Part shown: piece after piece, positions 27,064 through 36,377 of the stretch | Layout: the number at the start of each line of letters is the position of its first letter | Numbering within the stretch: position 1 is the first letter of the stretch | Source: Paraglaciecola arctica | Lineage (GTDB): Bacteria; Pseudomonadota; Gammaproteobacteria; Enterobacterales; Alteromonadaceae | Assembly (NCBI RefSeq): GCF_018861065.1 | Contig: NZ_JAHKQO010000025.1 | Span: forward strand, 1-59,194 | DNA: 59,194 nucleotides | Direction: 5' to 3' | Program-made: the position numbers and the translations under genes | Notes under the pieces: model-generated | Databases searched by the model: none | The model's input: the letters and a program-made list of their open reading frames with translations, nothing else | What the model was told of the DNA's origin: nothing

Positions 27064-27641
27064 ATTATCCATCAAAACAAAAAAACTCAGGAATGGTCAT
27101 GGTATTTTCATTGCTGATCCTGATGAGCCTCACGATTTTAGGCGTTTCTTCAGTCTCAAGTAGTTTAATGCAAAGCAAAATGGCATCGTCAATGGAAAAA
27201 CGTTCCCTTTCATTTGATGCGGCCGAGTCAGCGATTGCGGCTGTGATGTTTGAATCAGAAGATGAACTTCTGCTTAGCAACCCAGCTTTGGATGACCCAC
27301 TATCTGCTGCAAGGGGCGGCACTTTATTAGATTTAGATGTGCAGGAGCTGAGTTGCTTTGAAGATGTCACTTGGACTAATAGAACCCTGACTAAAAATGG
27401 GTTGATAAAAAGTACTCAACATACTGCCGCGGGAAATTATACCGATAAGCCAGTCGTTAAAAGCTGGTCACGTGCGGCGTTTGTACGTGAGCAACCTTGT
27501 GTTGGTTCAAGCAATGTTATCGGTGGCAGTAATATCAGTTGTCACGTCTTTATTGTAAGAGGTTGTGGGCAACTTGATGATAGTAATTACGCCGTAGCCA
27601 ATTCAGTTAACGCGTCAGTATTTGCGCCAGCAACCCAATAA
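27060..27641 (+). CDS. pilX: Type IV pilus minor pilin PilX
   Basis: This 193-residue protein has N terminus NSG-MVMVFSLLILMSLTILGVSSVSSSLMQ followed by RSLSFDAAESAIAAV, the PilX pattern. Glu+5 is absent, as usual for PilX. The start overlaps the pilW stop in ATGA. The C-terminal half has four Cys. It lies immediately before pilY1, with which PilX acts at the pilus tip. Confidence 0.88.
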   Translation: MNYPSKQKNSGMVMVFSLLILMSLTILGVSSVSSSLMQSKMASSMEKRSLSFDAAESAIAAVMFESEDELLLSNPALDDPLSAARGGTLLDLDVQELSCFEDVTWTNRTLTKNGLIKSTQHTAAGNYTDKPVVKSWSRAAFVREQPCVGSSNVIGGSNISCHVFIVRGCGQLDDSNYAVANSVNASVFAPATQ

Positions 27642-27653
27642 GTGGTGGTTTTT

Positions 27654-30600
27654 ATGAAATATATCAACAAAATTGTGGCAGTGACTTTGGCTGCTAGTCT
27701 GACGCTTTTTAGTAGTGTGAATTATGCAGATGATCTAGAGATATATCTAGGAACAGCAGGCAGTGAAGTTACTTATAATCCCAATGTGCTCTTTATTATG
27801 GATACGTCTGGCAGTATGACTGGCAAAGACGGAGGCTCTGAATCCCGGATGTTAAGAGTGCAAAATGCCCTCAAAGAAACCCTTAACTCAGTCACCAATA
27901 TTAATGCTGGTTTGATGCGTTTTTCGGATTTTGGTGGCCCTGTTTTATATCCGGTTAGGCCAATTGATGATGCGGTCTCCCCTGAAATCATTACTTCAAT
28001 TGCTCAAGCCACAGATGATGCTTATGAGATTTCCTCTTCAGTGAATACATCCAGTTCCAGCTTGAGACTATCTCAAGGTACCAACGAAGTGACATTAGGT
28101 CTTAGATATCAAGATCTTAATATACCTCGTGGTGCAGTGATTACTAACGCTTATATTCGCTTTAGTTCAACCGCTTTTAATAGCGGAGCAACCGATATTA
28201 CCTTTAGTGGTGAAAAGGTAGGAAACTCCACTACTTTCAGTAATACAAATAACAATATCTCGGACCGCACCAAAACTACCAATTCAGTATTGTGGGACAC
28301 AGACAATGATTGGCCAGTTTCAGGTGAAACTGTGGTTTCTCCAGATTTAAGCAGTGTTGTGCAGGAAATTGTCGATCAAGCAACTTGGTGTGGCGGAAAC
28401 GCTTTAAACATTATTATTGACGGTCAAGGCATTAGCAGTAGTAGCGAACGCCGTTCTCCTGCATTTGAGGATGGAGAAGGTCTCACACCTCAACTGGTTG
28501 TTGTTTACGATGATTCTACCGCTACCGGTTGTGTTAAAGGGAAATTGAGCTACCAAGTTGATTCTCAAAGTAATAATGCTGAAGAGAAAAGTAACGGTTA
28601 TCAATCAACCGGCACCGAACTGACACTTAGAGACAGCTCCAACAAATATATTGGTGTTAGGTTTAGAAACATTGCTTTACCGCAAAATGCGAGCATTACC
28701 AATGCATATTTGGAGTTTACTGCCTATCAAACTAGTTCTAGTTCTTATGCCAGCTTTAATATTTCCGGCGTCAATGAAAACGACCCAAGCAGCTTTAGTT
28801 CGTACCCTAGGTATCTGTTAAGAGATAAGTCAAAAACAGGAGCAGTTGCATGGACTGATATTCCTAGGTGGTATAAGAATTACACTTATCAAAGCCCTTC
28901 GGTCGCGACCATAGTCGAACAAATTGTTGGCCGTGGCGGTTGGGAGCCTGGCAACGATATGATGTTTGTATTTTCGAGTTTTGTGGGAATTCGAGGGGCT
29001 TATAGCTATAACGGCAAACCATCAAGTACAGTGAGTTTAGTCATTGAGTACGAAGGCAATGCCACGCCAGGTAGCACCTCAACAGTAAGGGAGCATCTCG
29101 TAAGTCAAGTGGATGCGATGAGTGCAAGTGGACTGACACCTATAGTTGATACTTTGTACGAGGCTGCTAGTTATTATGGTGGTCTACCGGTTTATTATGG
29201 AAAAACTCGTGGTCAGTCTTCAGTTTCGAGTACGGTGCGCCGTAATACAAGGGTGAGTCATAGATTATCCTACGTTGGATCTGATTCAGAATTACCCTCG
29301 GGATGTACCGCGGACAACCTCAGTAGTTCAGATTGTAAAAACGAATACATTCCTGGCGACCCCGTCTATATAAGTCCTGTTACAGACAAAGTCTGTCAGA
29401 CCAATAACCATATCGTGCTTTTGTCTGATGGTGTGGCAAATAATAATCACAGTGTTACCGAGATCCAAAGTTTACTTGGAAAATCATGTACCGGCTCCAG
29501 TGGTGAAAAATGTGGTGTGGATTTGGTCAAGAACATTGGTGATGGCGACGAGTCGAAAATTGATACCCGAGTGTTTACTCACACTATTGGTTTTGCTGCA
29601 GGCTCAACCGCTAACGCCTTTTTGAACGATTTAGCGGTGAATGGTAACGGTGATTTTTATACCGCAGAAAATACCGAAGATCTGGTAGGGGTTTTTCAAT
29701 CTATTTTAAAAACAGTTAAAGATGTGAACGCTACTTTTGTTTCTCCTGGGGTGGCGGTAAACCAGCTCAATCGATTAACCCATAACGACGAACTATATTT
29801 TGCGCTTTTCAAGCCTGCTGAGGGAACCATTTGGCCTGGAAATGTTAAGAGGTACAGACTCGATGGCTCAGAAATTTTAGATAAGAATGGTTTTAATGCG
29901 GTGGATAGCGTGACTGGGTTTTTTAATGATAGTGCCCATAGTTATTGGTCAGTGTTGGCTGATGGTAATGATGTACGCGAAGGTGGAACCGCAGGTAAAA
30001 TGGGGCTGCCACGTGATACTTATACATTTGATGGCCCAGGTACAATTATCAACACCGGTAACTTATTGCATGAAGACAACAGTAATATAACGGTTGCTGA
30101 CTTAGCCGTTGGCGCGTTATCAGATCCCGAAACGACTCGTGAAACCGTCATAAAGTGGGCTCGTGGCGTCGATGTAAAAGATGACGATGGCGATGACAGC
30201 ACAACTGATGCTCGTCAGGCGATGGGAGATCCGATTCATTCTCAACCGGTAATAGTTAATTATTCCCTGACTGATAGTGCCGTGTTTGTGGCGACTAATC
30301 ATGGATTTTTACACTCTTTTGATCCCGATACCGGTGAAGAAAATTTTGCGATTATCCCGAAAGACTTATTAAACAATTTGTATGACTTGTATCAAGACTC
30401 TTCGACTTTCTCACACATTTATGGATTAGATGGTGACATGGTACTGAGAACGGTTGGCAATAATATTTATCTGTATGTTGGCATGCGCCGCGGTGGCAAT
30501 AATTATTATGCCTTTGATATCACTAGTAAAACTAACCCTAGATTGATGTTCAAAATAGATGGTGGAGTGGGAGATTTTGCTAACCTAGGGCAAACTTGGT

Positions 30601-31736
30601 CTAAACCCACAGTCACAAAAATCAAAGTGGGATCGACAACTAAAAATGTTTTGATATTTGGTGGTGGTTACGACGAAGACCAAGACAATAGATTACTTAG
30701 AAGTGCTGATTCTGTAGGAAACTCAGTATTTATAGTAGACGCTGATACTGGTGATTTGATTTGGTCAGCAGGTAAAACAAATAGTGATTTAAACCTGACA
30801 CAAATGGAATACAGCATCCCAGCAAGGATTTCCGTTATTGACCGCGAGAACGACGGGTTTGCAGACCATATGTATGTTGCAGACACCGGAGGGCAATTGT
30901 TTAGGCTTGATATCCACAATGGAGAGTCGGTAGTTGATCTCGTTACCGGCGGCTTGCTGGCTGATTTTGGCGGCAGTGTAGAAGCAGATAATAGACGTTT
31001 TTATTATGGTCCTGATGTATCGGAGATCAGTTTAGGTACAGACCACTATTATGCTGTTGTACTGGGTTCTGGTTATAGAGCACATCCACTAAATGCTGTT
31101 ATTAACGACCAGTTTTATATGATCAAAGACGAAGGTGTATTTACTTTTGATGAAGACGGTAATTTTGAATTGCCCTCCATCGCGCTAGGTACCAGTGATT
31201 TATATGATGCAACAAACCATTTATTAACATCGTCTGACTCGGTAGCAAAAGAGTTAGCGGTCGAGCAGTTTGCAGATTCACAAGGCTGGTTGATTAGTCT
31301 CAATACCGGAGGCGAAAAGGTGCTCGCTTCACCGCTGATTTTGGACTACCAAGTTATATTCACTACCTATTTGCCAGCGACGGCCAGTTCAAGTGAATGT
31401 GCCCCTCCAACGGGTAATAGTCGTGCGTATTTGGTAGAGTTAATTAACGGCAATTCAGTAGTGGATTTGAATCAGGACGGCGACCAACTACATGAAGATC
31501 GTTATGCTCAGCTAAAACAAACAGGTATCGCTCCAGACACTAAAATTTTGATTGAAGATATTATTAAGCCTATTATCTGCTTGGGTACCGAGTGTGCTTC
31601 TACCGTCTTTGAAGTTGACGAAGATGGAAACAAAGTTGGCTGTGGTTCAGACTTCGAGTGTTTGGCTGAAAACATTCACAGTTACTTTGAAAGGGTGCAG
31701 AAAAGTAGTTGGAAAACGGAAACCGAAAGACCATGA
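27654..31736 (+). CDS. pilY1: Pilus tip adhesin PilY1
   Basis: This very large protein (1360 residues) has a signal peptide (MKYINKIVAVTLAASLTLFSS...YA) and is therefore secreted or surface-exposed. An N-terminal von Willebrand A domain opens VLFIMDTSGSMTG with a DxSxS metal site, and further VWA parts occur around VLLSDGVANNN. The C-terminal half is the PilY1 beta-propeller, marked by GDPIHSQPVIV and FVATNHGFLHSFDPDTGEE. Asp-rich loops such as DLNQDGDQLHED suggest Ca2+ binding. ATG 27654 is preferred to the in-frame GTGs because the signal peptide follows directly. PilY1 promotes pilus extension and adhesion. Confidence 0.92.
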   Translation: MKYINKIVAVTLAASLTLFSSVNYADDLEIYLGTAGSEVTYNPNVLFIMDTSGSMTGKDGGSESRMLRVQNALKETLNSVTNINAGLMRFSDFGGPVLYPVRPIDDAVSPEIITSIAQATDDAYEISSSVNTSSSSLRLSQGTNEVTLGLRYQDLNIPRGAVITNAYIRFSSTAFNSGATDITFSGEKVGNSTTFSNTNNNISDRTKTTNSVLWDTDNDWPVSGETVVSPDLSSVVQEIVDQATWCGGNALNIIIDGQGISSSSERRSPAFEDGEGLTPQLVVVYDDSTATGCVKGKLSYQVDSQSNNAEEKSNGYQSTGTELTLRDSSNKYIGVRFRNIALPQNASITNAYLEFTAYQTSSSSYASFNISGVNENDPSSFSSYPRYLLRDKSKTGAVAWTDIPRWYKNYTYQSPSVATIVEQIVGRGGWEPGNDMMFVFSSFVGIRGAYSYNGKPSSTVSLVIEYEGNATPGSTSTVREHLVSQVDAMSASGLTPIVDTLYEAASYYGGLPVYYGKTRGQSSVSSTVRRNTRVSHRLSYVGSDSELPSGCTADNLSSSDCKNEYIPGDPVYISPVTDKVCQTNNHIVLLSDGVANNNHSVTEIQSLLGKSCTGSSGEKCGVDLVKNIGDGDESKIDTRVFTHTIGFAAGSTANAFLNDLAVNGNGDFYTAENTEDLVGVFQSILKTVKDVNATFVSPGVAVNQLNRLTHNDELYFALFKPAEGTIWPGNVKRYRLDGSEILDKNGFNAVDSVTGFFNDSAHSYWSVLADGNDVREGGTAGKMGLPRDTYTFDGPGTIINTGNLLHEDNSNITVADLAVGALSDPETTRETVIKWARGVDVKDDDGDDSTTDARQAMGDPIHSQPVIVNYSLTDSAVFVATNHGFLHSFDPDTGEENFAIIPKDLLNNLYDLYQDSSTFSHIYGLDGDMVLRTVGNNIYLYVGMRRGGNNYYAFDITSKTNPRLMFKIDGGVGDFANLGQTWSKPTVTKIKVGSTTKNVLIFGGGYDEDQDNRLLRSADSVGNSVFIVDADTGDLIWSAGKTNSDLNLTQMEYSIPARISVIDRENDGFADHMYVADTGGQLFRLDIHNGESVVDLVTGGLLADFGGSVEADNRRFYYGPDVSEISLGTDHYYAVVLGSGYRAHPLNAVINDQFYMIKDEGVFTFDEDGNFELPSIALGTSDLYDATNHLLTSSDSVAKELAVEQFADSQGWLISLNTGGEKVLASPLILDYQVIFTTYLPATASSSECAPPTGNSRAYLVELINGNSVVDLNQDGDQLHEDRYAQLKQTGIAPDTKILIEDIIKPIICLGTECASTVFEVDEDGNKVGCGSDFECLAENIHSYFERVQKSSWKTETERP

Positions 31737-32212
31737 ATACAGTACTAAAAATAACAAATAAACCGCAACAGGGCTTTTCATTAATCGAGCTAATGATATC
31801 GGTGGCTATTATTGGCATCATTGCCGCCATAGCTTATCCAAGTTATCAAGGGTTTATTGCTAGCACAAACCGAGGAGCGGCGCAGGCGGATTTAATGAGT
31901 CTCGCAGCCGCAATGGAGCGGCATAAGGCGGCTAGTTTCACCTACAAAGGAGCTGCCGAGTCGTCAGCAGATACGGGGAACCCTGCTATTTTTCACAAGC
32001 ATTCGCCCTCCGCAGAACTGTATGCTAATCGTAAATACGATTTGTATATTAGTGAATCCAGCGGCAGCGCATTTTTAATTGAAGCTAAACCAGTATCAAG
32101 CTCTTCCCAAGCAGGTGATGGAAACGTAGCCTATTACAGTGATGGTCGTCGGGCATGGGATGCTAACAATAACGGTACTTACGGTTCTAGTGAATTTTGC
32201 TGGAGTTGTTAG
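31733..32212 (+). CDS. pilE: Type IV pilus minor pilin PilE
   Basis: This 159-residue protein has prepilin site QQG-FSLIELMISVAIIGIIAAIAYPSYQGFIAS, the canonical PilE/PilA-type opening. A C-terminal disulfide candidate is CWSC at the very end. The start overlaps the pilY1 stop as ATGA. It closes the canonical minor-pilin operon in the same order as Pseudomonas. The leader before the cleavage site is basic and of normal length. Confidence 0.9.
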   Translation: MNTVLKITNKPQQGFSLIELMISVAIIGIIAAIAYPSYQGFIASTNRGAAQADLMSLAAAMERHKAASFTYKGAAESSADTGNPAIFHKHSPSAELYANRKYDLYISESSGSAFLIEAKPVSSSSQAGDGNVAYYSDGRRAWDANNNGTYGSSEFCWSC

Positions 32213-32224
32213 ATTGTGTATTTA

Positions 32225-32242
32225 GCACGTTGTGAAACGTGC
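32225..32242 (+). terminator. Hairpin after pilE
   Basis: GCACGTT-GTGA-AACGTGC, a perfect 7-bp stem with a tetraloop 12 bases after the pilE stop. The tail is T-rich but interrupted (GCTTTGGTTTG). Confidence 0.5.
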
Positions 32243-32265
32243 GCTTTGGTTTGTTAGTTATCTTA

Positions 32266-32460
32266 TCAATTAATTTGTTTCACCCGTCCTACTTCGCCAC
32301 TCTCTAATCTGACCTTAATTCCGTGAGGGTGATTTGGCGAGTTGGTGAGAATTTTTTCGACTACACCTTCGGTTAAATTCCCAGTTCTTTGATCTTGCTT
32401 AAGCACAATAGATACCTGGGCACCAATTTTGACATTTGCTCGTTTAGTACCTTCCATCAT
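32266..32460 (-). CDS. YwbE family small protein (DUF2196)
   Basis: This 64-residue protein has the YwbE pattern: GAQVSIVLKQDQRTGNLTEGVV, then ILTNSPNHPHGIKVRLESGEVGRVKQI. The small all-beta, likely OB/SH3-like fold is common in bacteria. The function is unknown, though the fold and basic charge would suit RNA or nucleotide binding. The start ATGATG follows AGGAA. It stands alone between pilE and the lipase-like gene. Confidence 0.9.
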   Translation of the reverse strand: MMEGTKRANVKIGAQVSIVLKQDQRTGNLTEGVVEKILTNSPNHPHGIKVRLESGEVGRVKQIN

Positions 32461-32606
32461 TATTTCCTAGTTGTCTGTTTTAGTTATAGAAGTTCACCAG
32501 TCAATCTTTGAAAAAATGCATCACATTCTGGCTGGTGGACTATGTAAGTATACCTAGCATGTTTTATTAACCAATGATCTTGTTCGTATCGAGTCGCTAG
32601 CAGAAG

Positions 32607-33359
32607 TTAATGTTCAAAGGTACCCTTTTGCAAAAAGTGAACAGTTTGCTCCGCGACTTCTTGGTTGTAGCGCATTTGCGAATGTCCTACTTCTATGGTG
32701 ATAAAGTCACTCATGCTGTTTAATTTGGTCGACTCCACAGAAACCAATCCGTCATTTTCGCCACTGAAATGCTTGCTAGTTAAGTCAGAGGATTGAGTGC
32801 CGGCAATCACGCCTATATTTACGTCGAGCTCTTTAATTTGATTGCCAAAGCTATTGGAGCCAGTTACCAGAGCTTGACTTACCCCCCCAGCTAATTGCAT
32901 TAACCAAGATTCACTTAAGTGATCGGCCAATTCGCTGCCTTTGTTTGGGGTGCCCATGAGGACCACTTCACCCAGTTGATTGGCTTGCAAACTTTGCAGA
33001 TTATTTTGTAAATAACTTCTCACCACTAAACCGCCTAACGAGTGGCCCACAAAGTGTACTTTGGGTGCACCTACTATACAGGCATTAATTTGCATTGTGG
33101 TTTGTTCTATAACCGCTTCAACACTTTTGCCTATGGATGAATAATCAAGGCGGCACACTTTATAGTTAGCATCTTCTAGCTTCTGCGCAAAGCGCCACAT
33201 CGCCCAATCACTTCGACCTAAACCATGAGCCAGCACCACCAGTTCATCGCTCGGCTGATATTTAGGCGAGTTAGCGGCCAAGCTACTACAACCGGAGAAT
33301 TGCATCAGTAGCAATACTGTTGCAGCCAACATTGCCTTGGTTAAGGTCTTTATTTTCAT
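32607..33359 (-). CDS. Lipase-like alpha/beta hydrolase lipoprotein
   Basis: The signal sequence ends in the lipobox FSGC (Cys about 24), so the enzyme is lipid-anchored. The 250-residue body is an alpha/beta hydrolase: LVVLAHGLGRSDWAMWRF carries the oxyanion HG, and the nucleophile elbow is VHFVGHSLGGLVVRSYL. The segment GEVVLMGTPNKGSELAD is typical of triacylglycerol lipase/esterase-type proteins. The C-terminal HSQMRYNQ has the likely catalytic His. The substrate is unknown. Loss of an upstream neighbour suggests a single-gene unit. Confidence 0.82.
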   Translation of the reverse strand: MKIKTLTKAMLAATVLLLMQFSGCSSLAANSPKYQPSDELVVLAHGLGRSDWAMWRFAQKLEDANYKVCRLDYSSIGKSVEAVIEQTTMQINACIVGAPKVHFVGHSLGGLVVRSYLQNNLQSLQANQLGEVVLMGTPNKGSELADHLSESWLMQLAGGVSQALVTGSNSFGNQIKELDVNIGVIAGTQSSDLTSKHFSGENDGLVSVESTKLNSMSDFITIEVGHSQMRYNQEVAEQTVHFLQKGTFEH

Positions 33360-33464
33360 TGGTTTCTCTTGTGGTTATTTTTGTATTTGCTCATTTTTTG
33401 CAGTAGCACATCAAAGACAAATTTTACCTCGGGCATTGAATCTAAAGCAATGAATTGCCTGACA

Positions 33465-34415
33465 TTACACTGGCCAGTTGAAAGATGTTTGTTGCTCCGA
33501 CAGTGTCCATAGTCTGCTTAATACGGCTTGATCCAACACAAATGATTCAAGCTTACATTCACCCACTGGGCCGCCAAAGTTCAGCAAGCCTGTGGGGCCA
33601 TAATAGGCTCGTTGTTTAAGGTCGTTTTCGGTGGCGCACATCACTTCTGGGTAAGCCCCTTTTTCGGCCGATTGAGCCATGCCAAGCTTAACCATGATTG
33701 ACCATGAAATTCTGGTAGCCAAATTAGCCTTTTCATTGATCAGTGAAGTATTAGATGCGCCCGGGTGGCAAACGTACACTTTCACGTGTTTGTTTGCCCC
33801 TAGAATTTTGTTTTGTAATTCATAGGCGAACATCATCTGTGCTAGCTTGCTTTGGCTGTAAACTTTGTTGGGGTGATAGTTTTTGTTCCAGTTGATGTCG
33901 TCAAACTGAATACCTCGTAAGCCCATTTTATGGCCTTCGCTGGATACCACTACAATACGGCCTTTTGACGCTTCGAGTCTTGCAAAAAGCAATCCGCACA
34001 ATAAAAAATGACCGTAATGGTTTACCCCTAACTGGCTTTCAAAACCGTCTACTGTCAGCTCTTGCTTGGCGATTTGGGCGATAGCCCCGTTACACATAAG
34101 TGCGTCTATCTGTGGCAGTTGCTCTAGTACTTGGGTGGCGGCGTTACGTACAGATGCCAGCTCAGCTAAGTCCATTTGGATAAAACTGACATCAGCGTTT
34201 TCACCAAATTCTTGCCTAAGTTTAGTCACGGCCCCGACAGATTTATTAGGGTTACGGTTAAGCATCACAACCTTAGCCCCTTTGGTTAGCAGTATACGTG
34301 TAGCCTGAAATCCTGCACCGGTGTTAGCGCCAGTAATCAAATAGGTTTTGCCCGCCAATGATGTGATCCGTTTTGGAGTCCAGCCCTGTGGGCCAAATTG
34401 TTTGTCAGTTGCCAT
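33465..34415 (-). CDS. Short-chain dehydrogenase/reductase
   Basis: This 316-residue SDR has TYLITGANTGAGFQATRILL (TGxxxGxG cofactor site), NGAIAQ in place of the usual NNAG, catalytic Ser in RIVVVSSEGHKMG and YSQSKLAQ with the Tyr-x-x-x-Lys pair. It resembles retinol-dehydrogenase/WW-oxidoreductase-like SDRs that act on lipids or sterols, but the substrate cannot be told. It is divergent from an AraC regulator and likely controlled by it. The ATG is 270 bases from the regulator start, with two palindromes between. Confidence 0.85.
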   Translation of the reverse strand: MATDKQFGPQGWTPKRITSLAGKTYLITGANTGAGFQATRILLTKGAKVVMLNRNPNKSVGAVTKLRQEFGENADVSFIQMDLAELASVRNAATQVLEQLPQIDALMCNGAIAQIAKQELTVDGFESQLGVNHYGHFLLCGLLFARLEASKGRIVVVSSEGHKMGLRGIQFDDINWNKNYHPNKVYSQSKLAQMMFAYELQNKILGANKHVKVYVCHPGASNTSLINEKANLATRISWSIMVKLGMAQSAEKGAYPEVMCATENDLKQRAYYGPTGLLNFGGPVGECKLESFVLDQAVLSRLWTLSEQQTSFNWPV

Positions 34416-34451
34416 AAGTTAAATTCCAATAATTTGCGAAAAGTATGCAGC

Positions 34452-34472
34452 CTTAGCTAGAAGCTAGCTAAG
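34452..34472. promoter_or_regulatory. Perfect palindrome near the SDR start
   Basis: CTTAGCTAG-AAG-CTAGCTAAG: 9-bp arms with a 3-base centre, 37 bases before the SDR gene start. This is an operator candidate for the divergent AraC regulator. Confidence 0.4.
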
Positions 34473-34553
34473 TAACAAGTAATAAATAACACGTAGAAAC
34501 GGATAAGCCATCTCACTCTACTGGAAACTACTATAACTATCGTATGTGTCGAT

Positions 34554-34588
34554 AAATAGGCGATATACTCTTTAAAATATGCCTATTT
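34554..34588. promoter_or_regulatory. Inverted repeat in the SDR/AraC intergenic region
   Basis: AAATAGGC(g)ATAT and ATATGCCTATTT form a 12-bp inverted repeat with one bulged base. It lies about 100 bases before the AraC gene and is a possible second operator or promoter hairpin. Confidence 0.4.
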
Positions 34589-34685
34589 GTATCACAGCGT
34601 TGAGTCCTGACTTTTTTAGTGTTACTTTCTCGGCATGTTTTTGAATTTGATTGGTATAAGTACAGATCGAAATGAGCAACGGGTT

Positions 34686-35675
34686 ATGAGCAAAAATAAA
34701 ATTAAACACATAGTTCAAATAAAAATGAATGAAAGTGGCGTAAAAGGCGTAATCGAAACGGGCATTAAGGGTGTGCAATTATTTAAAGTCACTGAGTCGA
34801 TGCGCTGCGCGCCAGCTGTGTACGAGCCTTGCGTGGTAGCCATAGTGAATGGCACCAAAGAAGCCATATTAGATGGTAAACATTTTATCTACGATGAAAA
34901 TCATTATATGTGCTGTGCCATGTCTATGCCTGTTGAAGCAGGCACGCCTCAAGCCTCCCTAGACAATCCACTACTCGGGGTGATGATTTCGTTAGATACC
35001 AAAGTGATGACCGAATTAGCCATTGAAATGGCAGCGGGAGGTTTGCACAAGCCAAGTGCTAGTAGCTCTCAGCAAACGGACTCTTTTCAAACAGCTAGCG
35101 CCCAAAATATTAATCATCAAACTGCTAGTCACCAGACTAATAACCATCACACAGCAAGCCAAGGCTTAACACTGGCACAGTGGGACGACAGATTTACCGA
35201 TGCACTATTACGTTTACTACAATTAGTAGATAACCCAGAGGGCGCATTCCTGTTGGGTGACGGCCGACTTCGCGAGTTGTATTACGCAGTATTAAAAGGC
35301 GGAGCAGGGGAATCGGCAATACGAGCTTTTGGGATAGGAAATGCCATTGCTCGCTCAATTGAGTACTTGTCTTCTCGCTTGCATGAAGTGGTGACCATAG
35401 ACGACATGGCGGCTCAAGTCGGCATGAGCCGCGCGGTGTTACATCGAAAATTCAAACAGGCCACGTCTATGTCACCCATTCAATTTGTAAAAGCTATGCG
35501 CTTAAACACGGCCGCCATGAAAATAGCTGGTGGTATGAACGTCAACACCGCAGCCATGGAAGTGGGTTACCAAAGCTCTTCGCAATTCAGTCGCGAGTTT
35601 AAACGTTTATACGGACAATCTCCTAAACAGTGGAGTCAGGCTAAGACAATACCTGAAGGATTGGCGGTGCATTAG
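34686..35675 (+). CDS. AraC family transcriptional regulator with low-complexity linker
   Basis: This 329-residue regulator has an N-terminal AraC-type ligand/dimer domain (VKGVIETGIKGVQLFKVTESMRC). Its C-terminal double helix-turn-helix is VTIDDMAAQVGMSRAVLHRKF and AAMEVGYQSSSQFSREFKRLYGQSP. Between them, residues about 125-165 form a Gln/His/Ser/Thr-rich run with recurring QTAS units, unusual for the family. I chose ATG 34686 (MSKNKIKHIV); an upstream ATG at 34635 gives an unconserved extension. The divergent SDR gene is its likely target. Confidence 0.85.
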   Translation: MSKNKIKHIVQIKMNESGVKGVIETGIKGVQLFKVTESMRCAPAVYEPCVVAIVNGTKEAILDGKHFIYDENHYMCCAMSMPVEAGTPQASLDNPLLGVMISLDTKVMTELAIEMAAGGLHKPSASSSQQTDSFQTASAQNINHQTASHQTNNHHTASQGLTLAQWDDRFTDALLRLLQLVDNPEGAFLLGDGRLRELYYAVLKGGAGESAIRAFGIGNAIARSIEYLSSRLHEVVTIDDMAAQVGMSRAVLHRKFKQATSMSPIQFVKAMRLNTAAMKIAGGMNVNTAAMEVGYQSSSQFSREFKRLYGQSPKQWSQAKTIPEGLAVH

Positions 35676-36377
35676 AAGCAGTGACTAGAAACTAGAATTA
35701 GTGGCTAGGAAAAGCAGAAGCAAAAGATAAAAATATTGAACCACAGAGGGCACAAAGAACACTGAGGAAATGTATTGAAAACAACGGTTAATCAACTTGT
35801 ATCTTGAACCATCAATATTTTTCTGTGTAGTTTAGCGCTCTGTGAACTCGGTAGTTAGGTTTGTAATCTATTAAAGTTTACCATTTCGGTGTTTCCCCTT
35901 TCGTCATTCCAGCTATCTTTTGGGCTGGAATCTATTTTGATGTTGTCAACTTGGATCCCTGCTAGCGACATGCAGGGATGACGGGCTTAGAAGCAGAGTA
36001 GTTTAGCGCTCTGTGAACTCGGTAGTTAGGGTTGTAATCTATTAAAGTTTGCCATTTCGGTGGTTCCCCTTTCGTCATTCCAGCTATCTTTTGGGCTGGA
36101 ATCTATTTTGATGTTGTCACCGTGGATCCCTGCTAACGACATGCAGGGATGACGGTCTTAGAAGCAGAAACTAGATTCTAGTAAATAGTGATTAGATAAA
36201 GTGTCGGTCATCAAACATTACTAATTGTCACTCGCGATTCTTCGTATTTTGTTTAGCTTTATTTACACAAAGTTTGACCGTTCAAACGCCTTTTTACGTT
36301 GCAACTAGGTAATAGTGTTCACCTTAGTAGGGCCTTGTGGCATAGTGTTTTCGAAAATTAATCACAGGAAAATAACC
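35676..36377. other. Non-coding region with repeats before the S46 peptidase gene
   Basis: About 700 bases hold no gene. They contain a CCACAGAGGGCACAAAGAAC-type sequence (35740-35768) whose counterpart in inverted sense (CTCTGTGAACTCGG) opens each unit of the tandem repeat described separately. The peptidase ribosome site AGGAAA lies at the right end. Confidence 0.6.
35827..36168. repeat. Two tandem 171-bp units containing an 82-bp dispersed element
   Basis: Two nearly identical 171-bp units start at 35827 and 35998. Each contains an 82-bp element (35903-35984, 36074-36155) that opens GTCATTCCAGC and ends GCAGGGATGACGG. Its ends are imperfect inverted repeats and it has internal hairpins (ATTCCAGC/GCTGGAAT and CCCTGC/GCAGGG). 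A third copy is at 43420-43500. This is the build of REP/MITE-like elements; no transposase gene is present. Confidence 0.85.
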
